Shown: positions 8,945-19,468, counted from the first letter of the stretch. The stretch is DNA of 64,000 bases from Streptomyces polyasparticus (GCF_014493765.1 NZ_JACTVJ010000004.1:310001-374000), one strand, 5' to 3'. Numbers and translations are program-made. Notes: a model not told the origin generated them from the sequence alone.

Positions 8945-8994
8945 ACGGAAGGGGCCCTGCTTCTCGTATGTACGAGAAGCAGGGCCCCTTCCGT
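8945..8994. terminator. Bidirectional terminator between polA and livF
   Basis: A perfect 24-bp inverted repeat (8945-8968 with 8971-8994) is separated by only 2 nt. It lies between the convergent stop codons of polA and livF and can fold in transcripts from either side. Confidence 0.88.
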
Positions 8995-9010
8995 GTGGGA
9001 CTGGTGTCGG

Positions 9011-9723
9011 TCAGTCCTCGCCGAGGTAGGCCTTGCGGACGGACTCGTCGTGGAGGAGGTCCTGGCCGGTGCCGGACAGGACGATCTTGCCGATCTCCAT
9101 GACGTGGGCCTGGTCCGCGAGGGAGAGTGCGGCCTGGGCGTTCTGCTCGACCAGGAGGATCGTCGTGCCGCGGGACTTGAGCTCGACGATGGTCTCCATG
9201 ATCTTCTGCATCATGATCGGCGAGAGGCCCATGGAGGGTTCGTCGAGCATGAGCAGCTTGGGCCGGCACATCATGGCGCGGCCCATGGCGAGCATCTGCT
9301 GCTCGCCTCCCGAGAGGGTTCCGGCGGCCTGCTTGCGGCGTTCCCCGAGGATGGGGAAGAGGTCGTAGGCCTGCTGGATGTCCTTGAGGATGCCGTCCTT
9401 GTCGTCGCGCAGGTACGCGCCGAGGCGGAGGTTGTCCTCGATGGTCATGCGGGGAAAGATGTGCCGGCCTTCGGGGGAATGGGCGAGGCCCAGTGCCACG
9501 ATCTGGTCGGCGCGGAACTTGCGCAGCGGTTTGCCGTCGAAGGTGACGCTGCCGGAGAGCGGCTTGAGCAGTCCGGACAGGGTGCGCAGGGTGGTGGTCT
9601 TGCCCGCACCGTTGGTGCCGATGAGGGTGACGACCTGGCCCGCTTCGACGCTGAAGGAGATGCCCTTGACGGCTTCGATCTTGCCGTAGGCGACCTTGAG
9701 GTCCTCGACCTCGAGCAGTGCGG

Positions 9724-9727
<4 letters not shown>
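9011..9727 (-). CDS. livF: Branched-chain amino acid ABC transporter ATPase LivF
   Basis: The 238-residue ATPase has Walker A GTNGAGKT at 37-44, the signature LSGGEQ at 138-143, Walker B LLMLDE at 158-163 and a switch His-equivalent region (LLVEQN). The subfamily words SPEGRHIF and MGLSP identify it as LivF rather than LivG. It is the last gene of the leftward liv operon. Its GTG start overlaps the livG stop by 4 nt (GTGA), which favours coupled translation. Confidence 0.95.
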
Positions 9728-10595
<868 letters not shown>

Positions 10596-10599
<4 letters not shown>

Positions 10600-12416
10600 G
10601 CCCCCGCCTTCGTCGTGTCCACGGCGGTATCGGACAGTCGCTGTTCGGGGAGGTCGAGTTGGTCGTTCTCGTGGAACTGCAGCTGGGCCCGCTTGTTGGC
10701 GACGATGCCCTCGGGCCGGAAGCGCATCAGGAGGATGAGCGCGAGGCCGAAGAGCAGGAGCTGGTAGTCGTCCATGAAGTCGAGCTTGGCCGGGATGAGG
10801 TAGAGCAGTGCGCCGCCGATGAGGGGCCCGCTGACGGTGCCCATGCCGCCGAGGATGACGGCGGCGAGCAGGAAGGCCGAGTTGGGCGGTGCGGTGCCGG
10901 CGAACTCGTACTGGTCGGGTGTGACCGAGTAGGCGACGTGGGCCTGCACGGTGCCGGCGAGACCGGCGAGGGTGGCGCCGAGGGCGAAGGCGATCAGCTT
11001 GACGCGGAAGCCGTTGATGCCCATGGCGGTGGCGGCGGTCTCGTCCTCGCGGATGGCGACCCAGGCGCGTCCGATACGGGAGGAGCCGGAGCGGTTGAAC
11101 ACCATGACCACGATGGCGGTGAACAGCAGCATCAGCAGGAAGTAGTTGGCGTTCCGGCCGAGGGTGAAGCCGCCGATGTCGTGGGGGGATCCGAGGTCGA
11201 AGCCGAAGATCTTCACGTCGGGGATGGCGGAGATGCCCTGGGCGCCGTTGGTGACGTCGGGGCCGCTGGCGCCGTTGAGGTTGTTCATGGTGACGCGGAA
11301 GATCTCACCGAAGCCGAGCGTCACGATGGCGAGGTAGTCGCCGCGCAGCCGCAGGGTCGGTGCGCCGATGACGACACCGAAGACCAGGGAGACCGCGCCG
11401 CCGGTGAGGACGGCGGCCCAGAACGGGAACTCGACGCCGATGGTGGAGGCCGCGGAGCCGGAGACGAGGGCCGCGGTGTAGGCGCCCACGCCGAGGAAGG
11501 CGACGTATCCGAGGTCGAGGAGGCCGGCGAGGCCGACGACGACGTTGAGGCCGAGGGCCACGGTCGCGAAGATCAGGATGTTGGTCCCGATCAGCGCGTA
11601 GTAGTCGTTGTCCTGGGTGAACGGGAAGCAGAGCGCGGCGGCGAAGGCCGCGGCGAGCGAGATGCCGCGGTACCTGGCGGTGAGCGCGGTGAGCCGGGAG
11701 ACGAGGCCGGCTCGTGCGAGACCGGTGAAGGCGAAGGCGACCGTGATGAGGAAGCCGACGAAGAGCTCGCCGTACTCGGTGTCGATGCCGTACGTGAAGA
11801 CGATCAGGCCGAGGGCGAAGCCGGCGACGATGATCAGGATCTCGACCGCGGAGGGCAGGGCCCGGGCGCGCGGCGGGTGGGGGGCCGTGAGGCTGTGGCG
11901 GAAGCGGGCCCAGCCTCCCTTGTCGGGGTCGCCGGCCGGGAAGGGCTGGTCGAACGGCAGGGCGAGGGAGCCCACTACGGCGATCAGTGCGCCGATGCCC
12001 GCGACCCACGCCCCGGGCTCGAGGTTGACCACGCCGCCGAGCTGGAAGGCGATGGCGCCCAGGGTGTAGCCGACGGTGCCGAGGGTGCCGAGCGCGGTCA
12101 GGCGCGCCGCGGCGTTGGGGCCGCCGGGGGCGACCCAGTTCAGGCCTCGGATGCCGTAGCCCGAGAGCGCGAACAGGAGGGTGAGTGCGGAGCTGATGAG
12201 GACGAGGACCTGCAGGCCGCCGGGGTAGCCGGTGACGGTGAGGTCGCCGGGGAAGGCGCTGGTCCAGGTCCACGCCATGAAGGTGCCGGCGAGTGCCAGG
12301 ACGGAGCCCGCGACGGTGGCGATACGGGCGGTCGCGGCCGGCAGGGAGATCAGCGGGGTGACGTCGCCGCCGGTGGGCGGGCTGTTCTTGGTGATGGTGT
12401 CAGCCATGGTGATCAC
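10596..12416 (-). CDS. livM: Branched-chain amino acid ABC transporter permease LivM, extended
   Basis: The C-terminal half (about 265-580) is a typical LivM permease with the conserved cytoplasmic loop (GRAWVAIREDE) that docks on the ATPases. The 606-residue length exceeds the roughly 350-430 usual for LivM because of an N-terminal extension of about 200 residues containing four or five extra hydrophobic segments. The GTG at 12416 is preferred because it overlaps the livH stop as GTGA, the same arrangement used at the other liv junctions; an ATG at 12407 is the alternative. Confidence 0.92.
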
Positions 12417-13342
12417 GCCCGATCCGCGACGCGTTCGCCGAGCAGGCCCTGGGGCCGCACGAGCAGGACGATGATGAGCAGGGCGAAGGCCCAGACGTCC
12501 TTCCAGCCACCGCCGCCGAACAGTTCCATGCCGGGAACGTCGCCCATGTAGCCGGTGGCGAGTGCTTCGGCGACGCCGAGGACGATGCCGCCGAGCATGG
12601 CGCCGTAGATGTTGCCGATGCCGCCGAGGACGGCGGCGGTGAAGGCCTTGAGGCCCATGATGAAGCCCATGAGGTAGCTGACCTGGCCCTGGTGGAGGCC
12701 GTAGCCGACTGCCGCGACGGCGGCGAACGCGGCACCGATGGCGAACGCCATGACGATGATGCGGTCGGTGTGGATGCCCATCAGCTTCGCGGTGTCCGGG
12801 TCCTGGGCGGTGGCCTGCATACCGCGCCCGGAGCGGGTCTTGTTGACGAAGAAGCCGAGGCCGAACATGCAGACCGGGGCGGCGATCAGGATGAACAGCG
12901 AGTTCACCTTGATGTCGGCGCCGAGGAAGGCGATCGGGTCTGCGTCGAACTGCGGGAAGGAGAGGTCCTTCGTCGCGTCCGGGTACCACTTCCAGATGGC
13001 CTGCTGGAGCAGGATGGAGAGGCCGATGGCGGTGATGAGCGGGGCGAGTCGTGGCGCTCCGCGCAGTGGCCGGTACGCGAAGCGTTCGGCCGCGGTGCCG
13101 ACGGCGACCGAGCAGATCACGCCGAAGACGATCATCAGGGGGATCTGGGCGAGCAGCGGGAAGTCGCTCGGCAGCCAGAGCGAGACGGTCAGGGCGCCGA
13201 AGCCCCCGATCATGAATATCTCGCCGTGAGCGAAGTTGATGAGCTGGACAATGCCGTAGACCATCGTGTAGCCGACTGCGATGAGACCGTACATCGCGCC
13301 GAGGATGAGTCCATTGGCCAGCTGCTGCGGCAGTTCGTTCAC
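12413..13342 (-). CDS. livH: Branched-chain amino acid ABC transporter permease LivH
   Basis: The 309-residue integral membrane protein has about eight hydrophobic segments and the LivH words NFAHGEIFMIGGF near residue 37 and VLGGIGNIYGAMLGG near residue 240. It pairs with LivM to form the transmembrane channel. The GTG start has GGAGG about 8 nt upstream. It is the first gene of the tightly overlapping livH-M-G-F block; livK lies 96 nt upstream and probably shares the promoter. Confidence 0.95.
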   Translation of the reverse strand: MNELPQQLANGLILGAMYGLIAVGYTMVYGIVQLINFAHGEIFMIGGFGALTVSLWLPSDFPLLAQIPLMIVFGVICSVAVGTAAERFAYRPLRGAPRLAPLITAIGLSILLQQAIWKWYPDATKDLSFPQFDADPIAFLGADIKVNSLFILIAAPVCMFGLGFFVNKTRSGRGMQATAQDPDTAKLMGIHTDRIIVMAFAIGAAFAAVAAVGYGLHQGQVSYLMGFIMGLKAFTAAVLGGIGNIYGAMLGGIVLGVAEALATGYMGDVPGMELFGGGGWKDVWAFALLIIVLLVRPQGLLGERVADRA

Positions 13343-13438
13343 CGCAAGGCCTCCGTGGAGTGGTTCGGATATGGCACCGCGCGGGAGCGCTGGTAGCGCC
13401 CCCGCGCGGTCTGGGTCAATGTGTTGGGGAGAGCCGAA

Positions 13439-14671
13439 CTAGGACTGCGGCTTGACGGCCTCGCTGAACTTCGGCACCCAGGCGCCCTTTTCGACCTGGT
13501 AGGCGGTCATCAGGGTGTTGGTGGTGTCGCCGAACTCGTCGAACGAGACCTCACCGGTGACGCCGGAGAACTTGACCTTGGACATGGCCTCGAGGACCTT
13601 GGCGCGGGCGTCCTCGGGCAGCTTGCCGTCGTTGCCCTCGACCGCGATCTTGACGGCCTCGATGATCGCCCAGGTGGCGTCGTAGGTGGAGCCGCCGTAG
13701 GCCTCGTACGCGTCCTTGTAGCCGGCCGCCTTGTAGTCCGCGATGAACTTCTTGGCGGAGTCGAGCTGCTCGACGGGCTTGCCGACGGAGGTCGCGAGGT
13801 CGCCCTCGGCCTTCTTGTTCAGCTCGATGAAGTCGGCGCTGTAGATGCCGTCGCCGCCCATGAGCGGGATCTTGTTGCCGGCGTCCTTCAGCTGCTGGCT
13901 CAGCGGGCCGGCCGCCGGGTACTCGCCGCCGTAGTAGACCGCGTCGGCGCCGGTCTTCTTGACCTTCGTGACGACGGCGTTGAAGTCACGGTCCTCGGGG
14001 GTGACGTGGTCGCTGCCCACGATCTTGCCGCCGAGCTTGGTGAAGTTGTCCTTGAACGACGCGGCGAGGCCGGCGCCGTAGGTCTTCTGGTCGTCGATCA
14101 GGTAGACGTTCTTGATCTTCGCCGTGTTGTAGAGGTAGGTGGCGGCGAACGCGCCCTGGACCTCGTCCGTGGTGGCGGTACGGAAGAACGTCTTGAACTG
14201 GCGCTTGCGGTCGCCGGTCTTCCAGCCGTCGCCCTGGGTCAGCTCCGTACCGGTGTTGGCCGGGGAGACCTGGGTGAGGCCGGCGTCGTTGAACGGCTTC
14301 TGCATCGACTGCGAGACGCTGGAGTTCAGCGGGCCGACGACACCGACGATGTCCTTGTTGCCGATGAACTTGGCGGCGTTCTGCTGGCCGATGTTCGGCT
14401 GCGCCTGGTCGTCACGGGCTTCGATCTTGAACTCGACGCCCTTGACGTACTCCTCCTTGTTCGCGGTCTTGGCCGCGAGGTCGGCGGAGTTCTTGATGCC
14501 GAGGCCCAGTGCGGACAGGTCGCCGGAGGTGGGCGAGTCGACACCGATGACGACGGTGGTTTTGCCTCCCCCATCGCTGTTCTTGTCGTCGTCGCGCGAA
14601 CCACAGGCAGTGAGGGTGAGTGCTCCGGTGGTCAACACCGAAGTGAGTATGAGCAAGGAACGGTTACGCAC
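13439..14671 (-). CDS. livK: Branched-chain amino acid-binding lipoprotein
   Basis: The 410-residue protein has a lipoprotein signal peptide with lipobox LTAC (Cys at 23), a charged linker, and then a type I periplasmic binding fold of the Leu/Ile/Val-binding family (about 40-400). It delivers amino acids to LivHMGF at the outer face of the membrane. The GTG at 14671 is chosen because AAAGGA is suitably spaced and the reading begins exactly at a signal peptide (RNRSLLIL). High expression of binding proteins over the rest of the operon is usual and may explain the 96-nt gap to livH. Confidence 0.95.
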   Translation of the reverse strand: MRNRSLLILTSVLTTGALTLTACGSRDDDKNSDGGGKTTVVIGVDSPTSGDLSALGLGIKNSADLAAKTANKEEYVKGVEFKIEARDDQAQPNIGQQNAAKFIGNKDIVGVVGPLNSSVSQSMQKPFNDAGLTQVSPANTGTELTQGDGWKTGDRKRQFKTFFRTATTDEVQGAFAATYLYNTAKIKNVYLIDDQKTYGAGLAASFKDNFTKLGGKIVGSDHVTPEDRDFNAVVTKVKKTGADAVYYGGEYPAAGPLSQQLKDAGNKIPLMGGDGIYSADFIELNKKAEGDLATSVGKPVEQLDSAKKFIADYKAAGYKDAYEAYGGSTYDATWAIIEAVKIAVEGNDGKLPEDARAKVLEAMSKVKFSGVTGEVSFDEFGDTTNTLMTAYQVEKGAWVPKFSEAVKPQS

Positions 14672-15075
14672 GATGGGTCCTTTCCCTGGCGCCGGCTTCC
14701 TCGACGTGAGGGCCGTACTGATCGCCGGGCCGTACTGGTGGTGGTACAAGGCCGTGCTTTTCAGTTCACGCCCGGCGGCGCGGTGACTGGCCGTGACTCT
14801 AAGCGCAGGTGACGGGCCTGGGGACCTGCGAAGACCAGATGTGACTCTCTTGTTATGCGTGCGGAATTCCCGGCGGAACAGTGCGGGCCAAACGGACTTC
14901 TCGCAGCCGCCCCAAGTGTTCACATACTGAGAAGTGGCAGTTCCGCTAAGGGGCTTGAGGCGATCTTGCTCCTGACACGTGCCAGGAATCCTCCAGACTG
15001 AATAAGGGATTCCGGAAAAGGGAAGATCGATTCGCGCCGCGAACGGAATGTGTTCGCGGCGCCCGCGGCGACTAC
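14672..15075. other. 404-bp gene-free region upstream of livK
   Basis: No convincing gene is seen. The region should hold the livK promoter and leader. A 7-bp inverted repeat (GGAATCC at 14985-14991, GGATTCC at 15007-15013) lies about 315-340 bp upstream of the livK start, and the hairpin ending the lipoprotein gene lies at its far end. No promoter hexamers could be assigned with confidence. Confidence 0.5.
15034..15062 (-). terminator. Hairpin terminator of the lipoprotein gene
   Basis: A perfect 11-bp stem (15034-15044 with 15052-15062) with a 7-nt loop begins 14 bp after the stop codon of the leftward lipoprotein gene. No T run follows. Confidence 0.65.
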
Positions 15076-15525
15076 TCAGGGTGAGGGGGACGCGGAGCCC
15101 ATGGGGCCCGGGGGTGTCGAGCTCGGTTCGCGCCAGATGCCCTCGGTGGGCTTTCCGTGCCGGTAGCGCTCCTCGCATCCCTTTTCGACATGAGCGTCGA
15201 GCACCTTCAACGCGGCGTCCGTATCGGTCCTTTTACGCTCTTTCCGTGCCGCGTCGACGGCTTCGAGCAGAATCGCGTTCTGTCCGTTGGACAGGCCTTT
15301 CTGCATGAAATCCCGGCCTGAGGTGGGCCGTTCGAGAAAGACCTCTTTCGACCAGTAACCGACCAACGCGATACAGATCTCCGTATCGGAACTGGTGCGC
15401 GGGGAGGGGCCGGGCCCGGAACGGTCGTCGTCCGTACCCGAACACCCGGTCAGGGCCGCCGCGATGGCGCAGGCGGCCGCCAGGGCGAGGATTGCTCGGC
15501 GGGGGGCGGCTGGCGCGGGCCTCAT
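15076..15525 (-). CDS. Small lipoprotein of unknown function
   Basis: The 149-residue product has an Arg-containing N-terminus, a hydrophobic core at about residues 11-25 and a lipobox LTGC with the acylated Cys at 28. A Ser/Pro/Asp linker follows, then a mostly helical, charged mature domain with two further Cys residues that could form a disulfide. It ends in a Pro/Ser tail. No family is recognised. It is transcribed alone and ends in a hairpin. Confidence 0.75.
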   Translation of the reverse strand: MRPAPAAPRRAILALAAACAIAAALTGCSGTDDDRSGPGPSPRTSSDTEICIALVGYWSKEVFLERPTSGRDFMQKGLSNGQNAILLEAVDAARKERKRTDTDAALKVLDAHVEKGCEERYRHGKPTEGIWREPSSTPPGPMGSASPSP

Positions 15526-15662
15526 GTTCGCGACGCTAAGGCGGGGTGCGTGCAGGCATCAAGAGTCGTGCAGACGGAAGCAGATGGATCCGGACGCATG
15601 CGGAGCGAAGGGGCACCCCGGTCCAACCGGCGTGCCCCTTCGGTGAGTTGGTGTCGCGTGCG

Positions 15663-16145
15663 TCAGTCGCGCGCCGGCTGCCCGTCGCCCGGGTTCACCT
15701 CGCGCAGCAGGCAGGTCAGGCGCGCGGTGCACACCCGCCGGTCCTGCTCGTCGGTGATGACGATCTCGTACGTGGCGGTCGAGCGGCCCCGGTGCACGGG
15801 CGTCGCCACCCCGGTGACGAGACCGGAGCGCGCCCCTCGGTGGTGCGTGCAGTTGAGGTCGACGCCGACGGCGATCTTGCCGGAGCCGCCGTGCAGCATG
15901 GCGCCGACCGAGCCGAGGGTCTCGGCGAGCACCGCGGAGGCGCCGCCGTGCAGGAGTCCGTACGGCTGGGTGTTGCCCTCGACCGGCATGGTGCCCACGA
16001 CGCGGTCGGCGGCGGCCTCCTTGATCTCGACGCCCATCCGGGTGCCGAGGTGGCCGGCCGAGAACAGGGCGGGCAGGTCCACGCCGAGCGACGCGTACTC
16101 GTCGATGACTTCCTGCGGGAACTTCACGGTGTTCTTCTCGCCCAT
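15663..16145 (-). CDS. PaaI-type hotdog thioesterase
   Basis: The 160-residue protein is a single hotdog domain with the PaaI-family helix signature GLLHGGASAVLAETLGS (about residues 64-80), where the catalytic acidic residue is expected, and the strand VGVDLNCTHHRG. It probably hydrolyses acyl-CoA thioesters, possibly aromatic or polyunsaturated; the substrate cannot be read from the sequence. The ATG at 16145 is used because the family N-terminus begins nearby and a GGAG lies about 9 nt upstream. Confidence 0.87.
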   Translation of the reverse strand: MGEKNTVKFPQEVIDEYASLGVDLPALFSAGHLGTRMGVEIKEAAADRVVGTMPVEGNTQPYGLLHGGASAVLAETLGSVGAMLHGGSGKIAVGVDLNCTHHRGARSGLVTGVATPVHRGRSTATYEIVITDEQDRRVCTARLTCLLREVNPGDGQPARD

Positions 16146-16307
16146 GGGGTCTCGCTCCAGTTCTGTTCGGACCGCGCGCACGGCGGTGCGTGCCGTGTGC
16201 ACCGTCCTATCAGGATGACTGAGCGAACGCTTAGGCGGTAGCTGTGACGGTGGTCACGTCACGGCGGCCCGGACCCGGCCGCGCAAGAAGCGCCACAGGC
16301 GCGCGAA

Positions 16308-16343
16308 GGCCCCATGGACCGGCGGACGGCGATCCATGGGGCC
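16308..16343 (-). terminator. Hairpin terminator downstream of pyk
   Basis: GGCCCCATGGA at 16308-16318 pairs perfectly with TCCATGGGGCC at 16333-16343 around a 14-nt loop, 15 bp after the pyruvate kinase stop codon. Confidence 0.8.
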
Positions 16344-16357
16344 GGTGCGGCGAGGCG

Positions 16358-17797
16358 TCAGCGGTGCGGGGTGTCGTCCTCGCCGATGCGGTGGACACGG
16401 ACCAGGTTGGTCGAGCCGGGGACGCCGGGCGGGGAGCCGGCGGTGATCACGACCACGTCGCCGCGCTGACAGTGGCCGTACTTCAGGAGCAGCTCGTCGA
16501 CCTGGGCGACCATCGCGTCCGTGGACTCGACATGCGGGCCCAGGAAGGTCTCCACGCCCCAGGTGAGGTTGAGCTGGGAGCGGGTGGCCGGGTCGGGCGT
16601 GAAGGCGAGCAGCGGGATCGGCGAGCGGTAGCGCGACAGGCGCCGCACCGTGTCTCCGGACTGCGTGAAGGCGACCAGGTACTTGGCGCCCAGGAAGTCC
16701 CCCATCTCGGCGGCGGCGCGGGCCACGGCGCCGCCCTGCGTACGGGGCTTGTTGCGCTCGGTCAGCGGCGGCAGGCCCTTGGCGAGGATGTCCTCCTCGG
16801 CGGCCTCCACGATGCGGCTCATGGTGCGCACGGTCTCGACCGGGTACTTGCCGACGCTGGTCTCGCCGGAGAGCATCACGGCGTCGGTGCCGTCGATCAC
16901 CGCGTTGGCGACGTCGGAGGCCTCGGCGCGGGTGGGGCGGGAGTTGTCGATCATCGAGTCCAGCATCTGGGTGGCGACGATGACCGGCTTCGCATTGCGC
17001 TTGGCCAGCTTGATGGCGCGCTTCTGGACGATCGGCACCGACTCCAGGGGCATCTCCACGCCGAGGTCGCCACGGGCGACCATGATGCCGTCGAAGGCGG
17101 CGACGATGTCGTCGATGTTCTCGACGGCCTGGGGCTTTTCGACCTTGGCGATGACGGGGAGCCTGCGGCCCTCCTCGCGCATGATGCGGTGCACGTCCTC
17201 GATGTCGCGGCCGCTGCGCACGAAGGACAGGGCGATGACGTCGGCGCCGGTGCGCAGCGCCCAGCGCAGGTCCTCCTGGTCCTTCTCGGAGAGCGCGGGC
17301 ACGGACACGGCGACGCCGGGGAGGTTCAGGCCCTTGTGGTCGGAGACCATGCCGCCCTCGACGACGCGGGTGCGCACCCGGGGGCCGTCGACCTCGATGA
17401 CCTCGAGGGTGACCTTGCCGTCGTCCACGAGGATGCGCTCGCCCGCGGTGACGTCGGAGGCGAGGCCGCCGTAGGTGGTGCCGCAGGTCTGGCGGTCGCC
17501 TTCGACGCCCTCTTCCACCGTGATGGTGAACTCGTCGTCGCGTTCAAGGAGTACGGGACCTTCGCTGAAGCGGCCGAGGCGGATCTTCGGGCCTTGAAGG
17601 TCGGCGAGGACGCCGACGCTGCGGCCGGTCTCGTCGGAGGCCTTCCGCACGCGCTGGTAGCGCTCCTCGTGTTCGGCGTAGGTGCCGTGGCTGAGGTTGA
17701 AGCGGGCCACGTCCATTCCGGCTTCGACCAGTGCCTTGATCTGGTCGTACGAGTCGGTGGCGGGTCCCAGGGTACAGACGATCTTTGCTCGGCGCAT
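16358..17797 (-). CDS. pyk: Pyruvate kinase
   Basis: The 479-residue enzyme begins with the canonical RRAKIVCTLGPA strand. It carries the ARFNLSHG substrate loop (about 32-39), the PKIRLG segment, the catalytic-site words IAKVEK and MVARGDLGVE (about 210-245), KRAIKLAK, and the ATQMLDSMI region, followed by the allosteric C domain (about 345-475). It transfers phosphate from phosphoenolpyruvate to ADP. The gene is monocistronic, with a hairpin downstream and two dyads in its upstream region. Confidence 0.97.
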   Translation of the reverse strand: MRRAKIVCTLGPATDSYDQIKALVEAGMDVARFNLSHGTYAEHEERYQRVRKASDETGRSVGVLADLQGPKIRLGRFSEGPVLLERDDEFTITVEEGVEGDRQTCGTTYGGLASDVTAGERILVDDGKVTLEVIEVDGPRVRTRVVEGGMVSDHKGLNLPGVAVSVPALSEKDQEDLRWALRTGADVIALSFVRSGRDIEDVHRIMREEGRRLPVIAKVEKPQAVENIDDIVAAFDGIMVARGDLGVEMPLESVPIVQKRAIKLAKRNAKPVIVATQMLDSMIDNSRPTRAEASDVANAVIDGTDAVMLSGETSVGKYPVETVRTMSRIVEAAEEDILAKGLPPLTERNKPRTQGGAVARAAAEMGDFLGAKYLVAFTQSGDTVRRLSRYRSPIPLLAFTPDPATRSQLNLTWGVETFLGPHVESTDAMVAQVDELLLKYGHCQRGDVVVITAGSPPGVPGSTNLVRVHRIGEDDTPHR

Positions 17798-17850
17798 GGT
17801 TCGAGCCTAGGCCTTACCGGCGGGTAGAGAATTGGCTGGGCATGACTACT

Positions 17851-17877
17851 CAACAACCTTTGCGTGAAAGGTTATTG
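17851..17877 (-). promoter_or_regulatory. Dyad in the pyk upstream region
   Basis: AACCTTT (17855-17861) and AAAGGTT (17867-17873) form a perfect 7-bp inverted repeat with a 5-nt spacer, flanked by CAA/TTG. It lies 58-76 bp upstream of the pyk ATG. A TTGTCA on the minus strand next to it could be a -35 element. It could be an operator. Confidence 0.4.
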
Positions 17878-17920
17878 ACAAGTGTTGAATTGTGCGCCAC
17901 CCCGCTCCAATGAGCATTTC

Positions 17921-17934
17921 CCTTACCGGTAAGG
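17921..17934. promoter_or_regulatory. 14-bp palindrome CCTTACCGGTAAGG
   Basis: A perfect palindrome about 124 bp upstream of pyk. The word GCCTTACCGG also occurs at 17811-17820, just upstream of the pyk start, and in inverted orientation within this site at 17927-17936. A shared binding protein is possible. Confidence 0.35.
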
Positions 17935-17966
17935 CCCGTTGGCCGCTCGAATGTGCGCCTATTCCT

Positions 17967-18485
17967 TCACCTGTTGACCGGTCCGAGGCGCATCGGCGTC
18001 AGTTGGTGGATGTCGTGCCGGGCGCGGAGCTCCCGCAGGGCGTCCGGGGCGGGCGGCCCGCCCGCGCTCATGAGGTCGGCGACCTCGTTGAGGTAGTCCT
18101 CGTGCCCGGAGGGCGCGACATGCAGCAGAAGCCGGGCCGGTGCGGTGCCGGGGTTGGCGAAGGCGTGCGGACAGCCCGAGGGGACGAACATGAGGCTGCC
18201 GGGTCCGCCACGGGCGACCTTGGTCCCGTCGGCGGACTCCCACAGCTGCCAGTCGCCCTCCGTGCGGTGGCGCGGCTCGAAGGCGAGCAGGTCGAGCTCG
18301 CCTTCGAGAACGTAGAAGAGCTCTTCGGCCGCGTAATGCAGATGGGCGCCGACGTCGAAACCGGGCTGTATGACGGCTTCGAAGACCGACCATCGAGGGG
18401 ATTGCTCCGCGCCGATCTTGAGTGTCATACCGAAGTTGCCGATCAGCTGTCCCGTGCCCGGTTCGAGAACCAGTCCGTCGGTCAT
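17967..18485 (-). CDS. Cupin-domain protein
   Basis: The 172-residue protein is a single cupin barrel. Motif 1 is near residues 44-60 (HLHYAAEELFYVLEGELDL) with His/His/Glu metal ligands, and motif 2 is around 95-110 (FVPSGCPHAFAN). Such small cupins bind a divalent metal and may be dioxygenases, isomerases or sensors; nothing nearby points to a substrate. The ATG at 18485 follows a G-rich ribosome site and begins at the first domain-like residues. Confidence 0.85.
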   Translation of the reverse strand: MTDGLVLEPGTGQLIGNFGMTLKIGAEQSPRWSVFEAVIQPGFDVGAHLHYAAEELFYVLEGELDLLAFEPRHRTEGDWQLWESADGTKVARGGPGSLMFVPSGCPHAFANPGTAPARLLLHVAPSGHEDYLNEVADLMSAGGPPAPDALRELRARHDIHQLTPMRLGPVNR

Positions 18486-18600
18486 GAGCACGCCCCCTGG
18501 AAATCGGTCATGGAGAACTCCCCCTGGATTTCGGCGATGTCGACGCCTGGGAAGCATGCTCGCGGCACGCACCTGGGTTCGCCAGAGCGCACCGGGATGG

Positions 18601-19305
18601 TTAGAGCTCCGGCGGATGCATGGTGAAGCGGGCATTGACGGTGGCGTAGACGGTCTGGCGCTGCGGCTCGAGGTCGAGGGGGGCTGCGCCCTCGGCGGCT
18701 TCCATGTCGTAGGCCATACCCCTGGCGGCCATCATCTGGGGCCTGCCGTCGAACGGATGGTGGCCCTCAGCACCGACATCGGCCAGTTCGACGAGGGCCG
18801 CGAGCCGGGTGTCGAGGGCGGCGGCGTACTCGCGGGCGCGCTGGACCGCCTCGCGTACGGCTTGGCGGCGGGCCTCGCCGTGGACGGGCGATTCGGGTCG
18901 CAGCTCCCACCAGGGACCTTCGACGGCCGTCAGTTCGAGGTCGGCGAGCCGGGTGGCGAGTTCGCCGAGCGCGGTGAAGTCGCCGAGCACGGCGGTGATC
19001 CGTACATGGCCGTGATAGGTGCGAACGTGTTCACCGCGGCCCTTGGAGGCGTATTCGGGCCGGATGGACAAGGCCCCCGTCTCCAGCTTCTCCACGGCCT
19101 CCGCATAGGACTTGATCAGGTCGAGCACGGCGCCATTGCGGCGGGTGAGGTCGTCGAGCGCCTGCCGGCGGTCGCGGCCGCGGGCACTGACGGTGACGGC
19201 GATACGGGCCACCTCGGGGTCGACTTCCAGCCGCGCCTCTCCGCTGACGGCCACACGGGGCGCGTCGGGGGTGCCGTAGGGCGTGAAGGCCGGGGTCTCG
19301 TCCAT
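18601..19305 (-). CDS. SIMPL-domain (DUF541) protein
   Basis: The 234-residue protein matches the SIMPL/DUF541 pattern: an N-terminal VAVSGEARLEVDPEVARIAVTV strand pair, a central GHVRITAVLGDF segment, an EARRQAVREAVQRAREYA helix, and a closing VYATVNARF strand. No signal peptide is seen, so it is probably cytoplasmic, unlike many family members. Function is unknown in bacteria. GAGAGGAA precedes the ATG. It is divergent from the exported 5'-nucleotidase across 217 bp. Confidence 0.85.
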   Translation of the reverse strand: MDETPAFTPYGTPDAPRVAVSGEARLEVDPEVARIAVTVSARGRDRRQALDDLTRRNGAVLDLIKSYAEAVEKLETGALSIRPEYASKGRGEHVRTYHGHVRITAVLGDFTALGELATRLADLELTAVEGPWWELRPESPVHGEARRQAVREAVQRAREYAAALDTRLAALVELADVGAEGHHPFDGRPQMMAARGMAYDMEAAEGAAPLDLEPQRQTVYATVNARFTMHPPEL

Positions 19306-19429
19306 GGGATTCCTCTCGTACGGAGGCGGATGCGGGCGTGTTCGTCACTGTTGCATCCGTTTACGACATCCGGGAGTCACCGGATCGCAACGCGCTGAGG
19401 GTGTTGCCGGGTGGGGTTCGCGGTGCAGA

Positions 19430-19468
19430 ATCTACGCGCGTTACCGATGCGAGATCTACGCGCGTCAC
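19430..19468. promoter_or_regulatory. Direct repeats upstream of the 5'-nucleotidase gene
   Basis: ATCTACGCGCGT(T/C)AC occurs at 19430-19444 and 19454-19468, a period of 24 bp. A shorter ACGCGTCAC copy is at 19484-19492. They lie 55-95 bp upstream of the gene start in a divergent spacer, a typical place for a tandem operator. They do not match the PHO-box heptamer GTTCACC. Confidence 0.4.

Noticed and set aside
6195-9269. Very long open reading on the minus strand across polA
   Set aside because: It is antisense to a fully convincing polA with all motifs. Its translation is Arg/His-rich with no family, typical of mirror frames in high-GC DNA.
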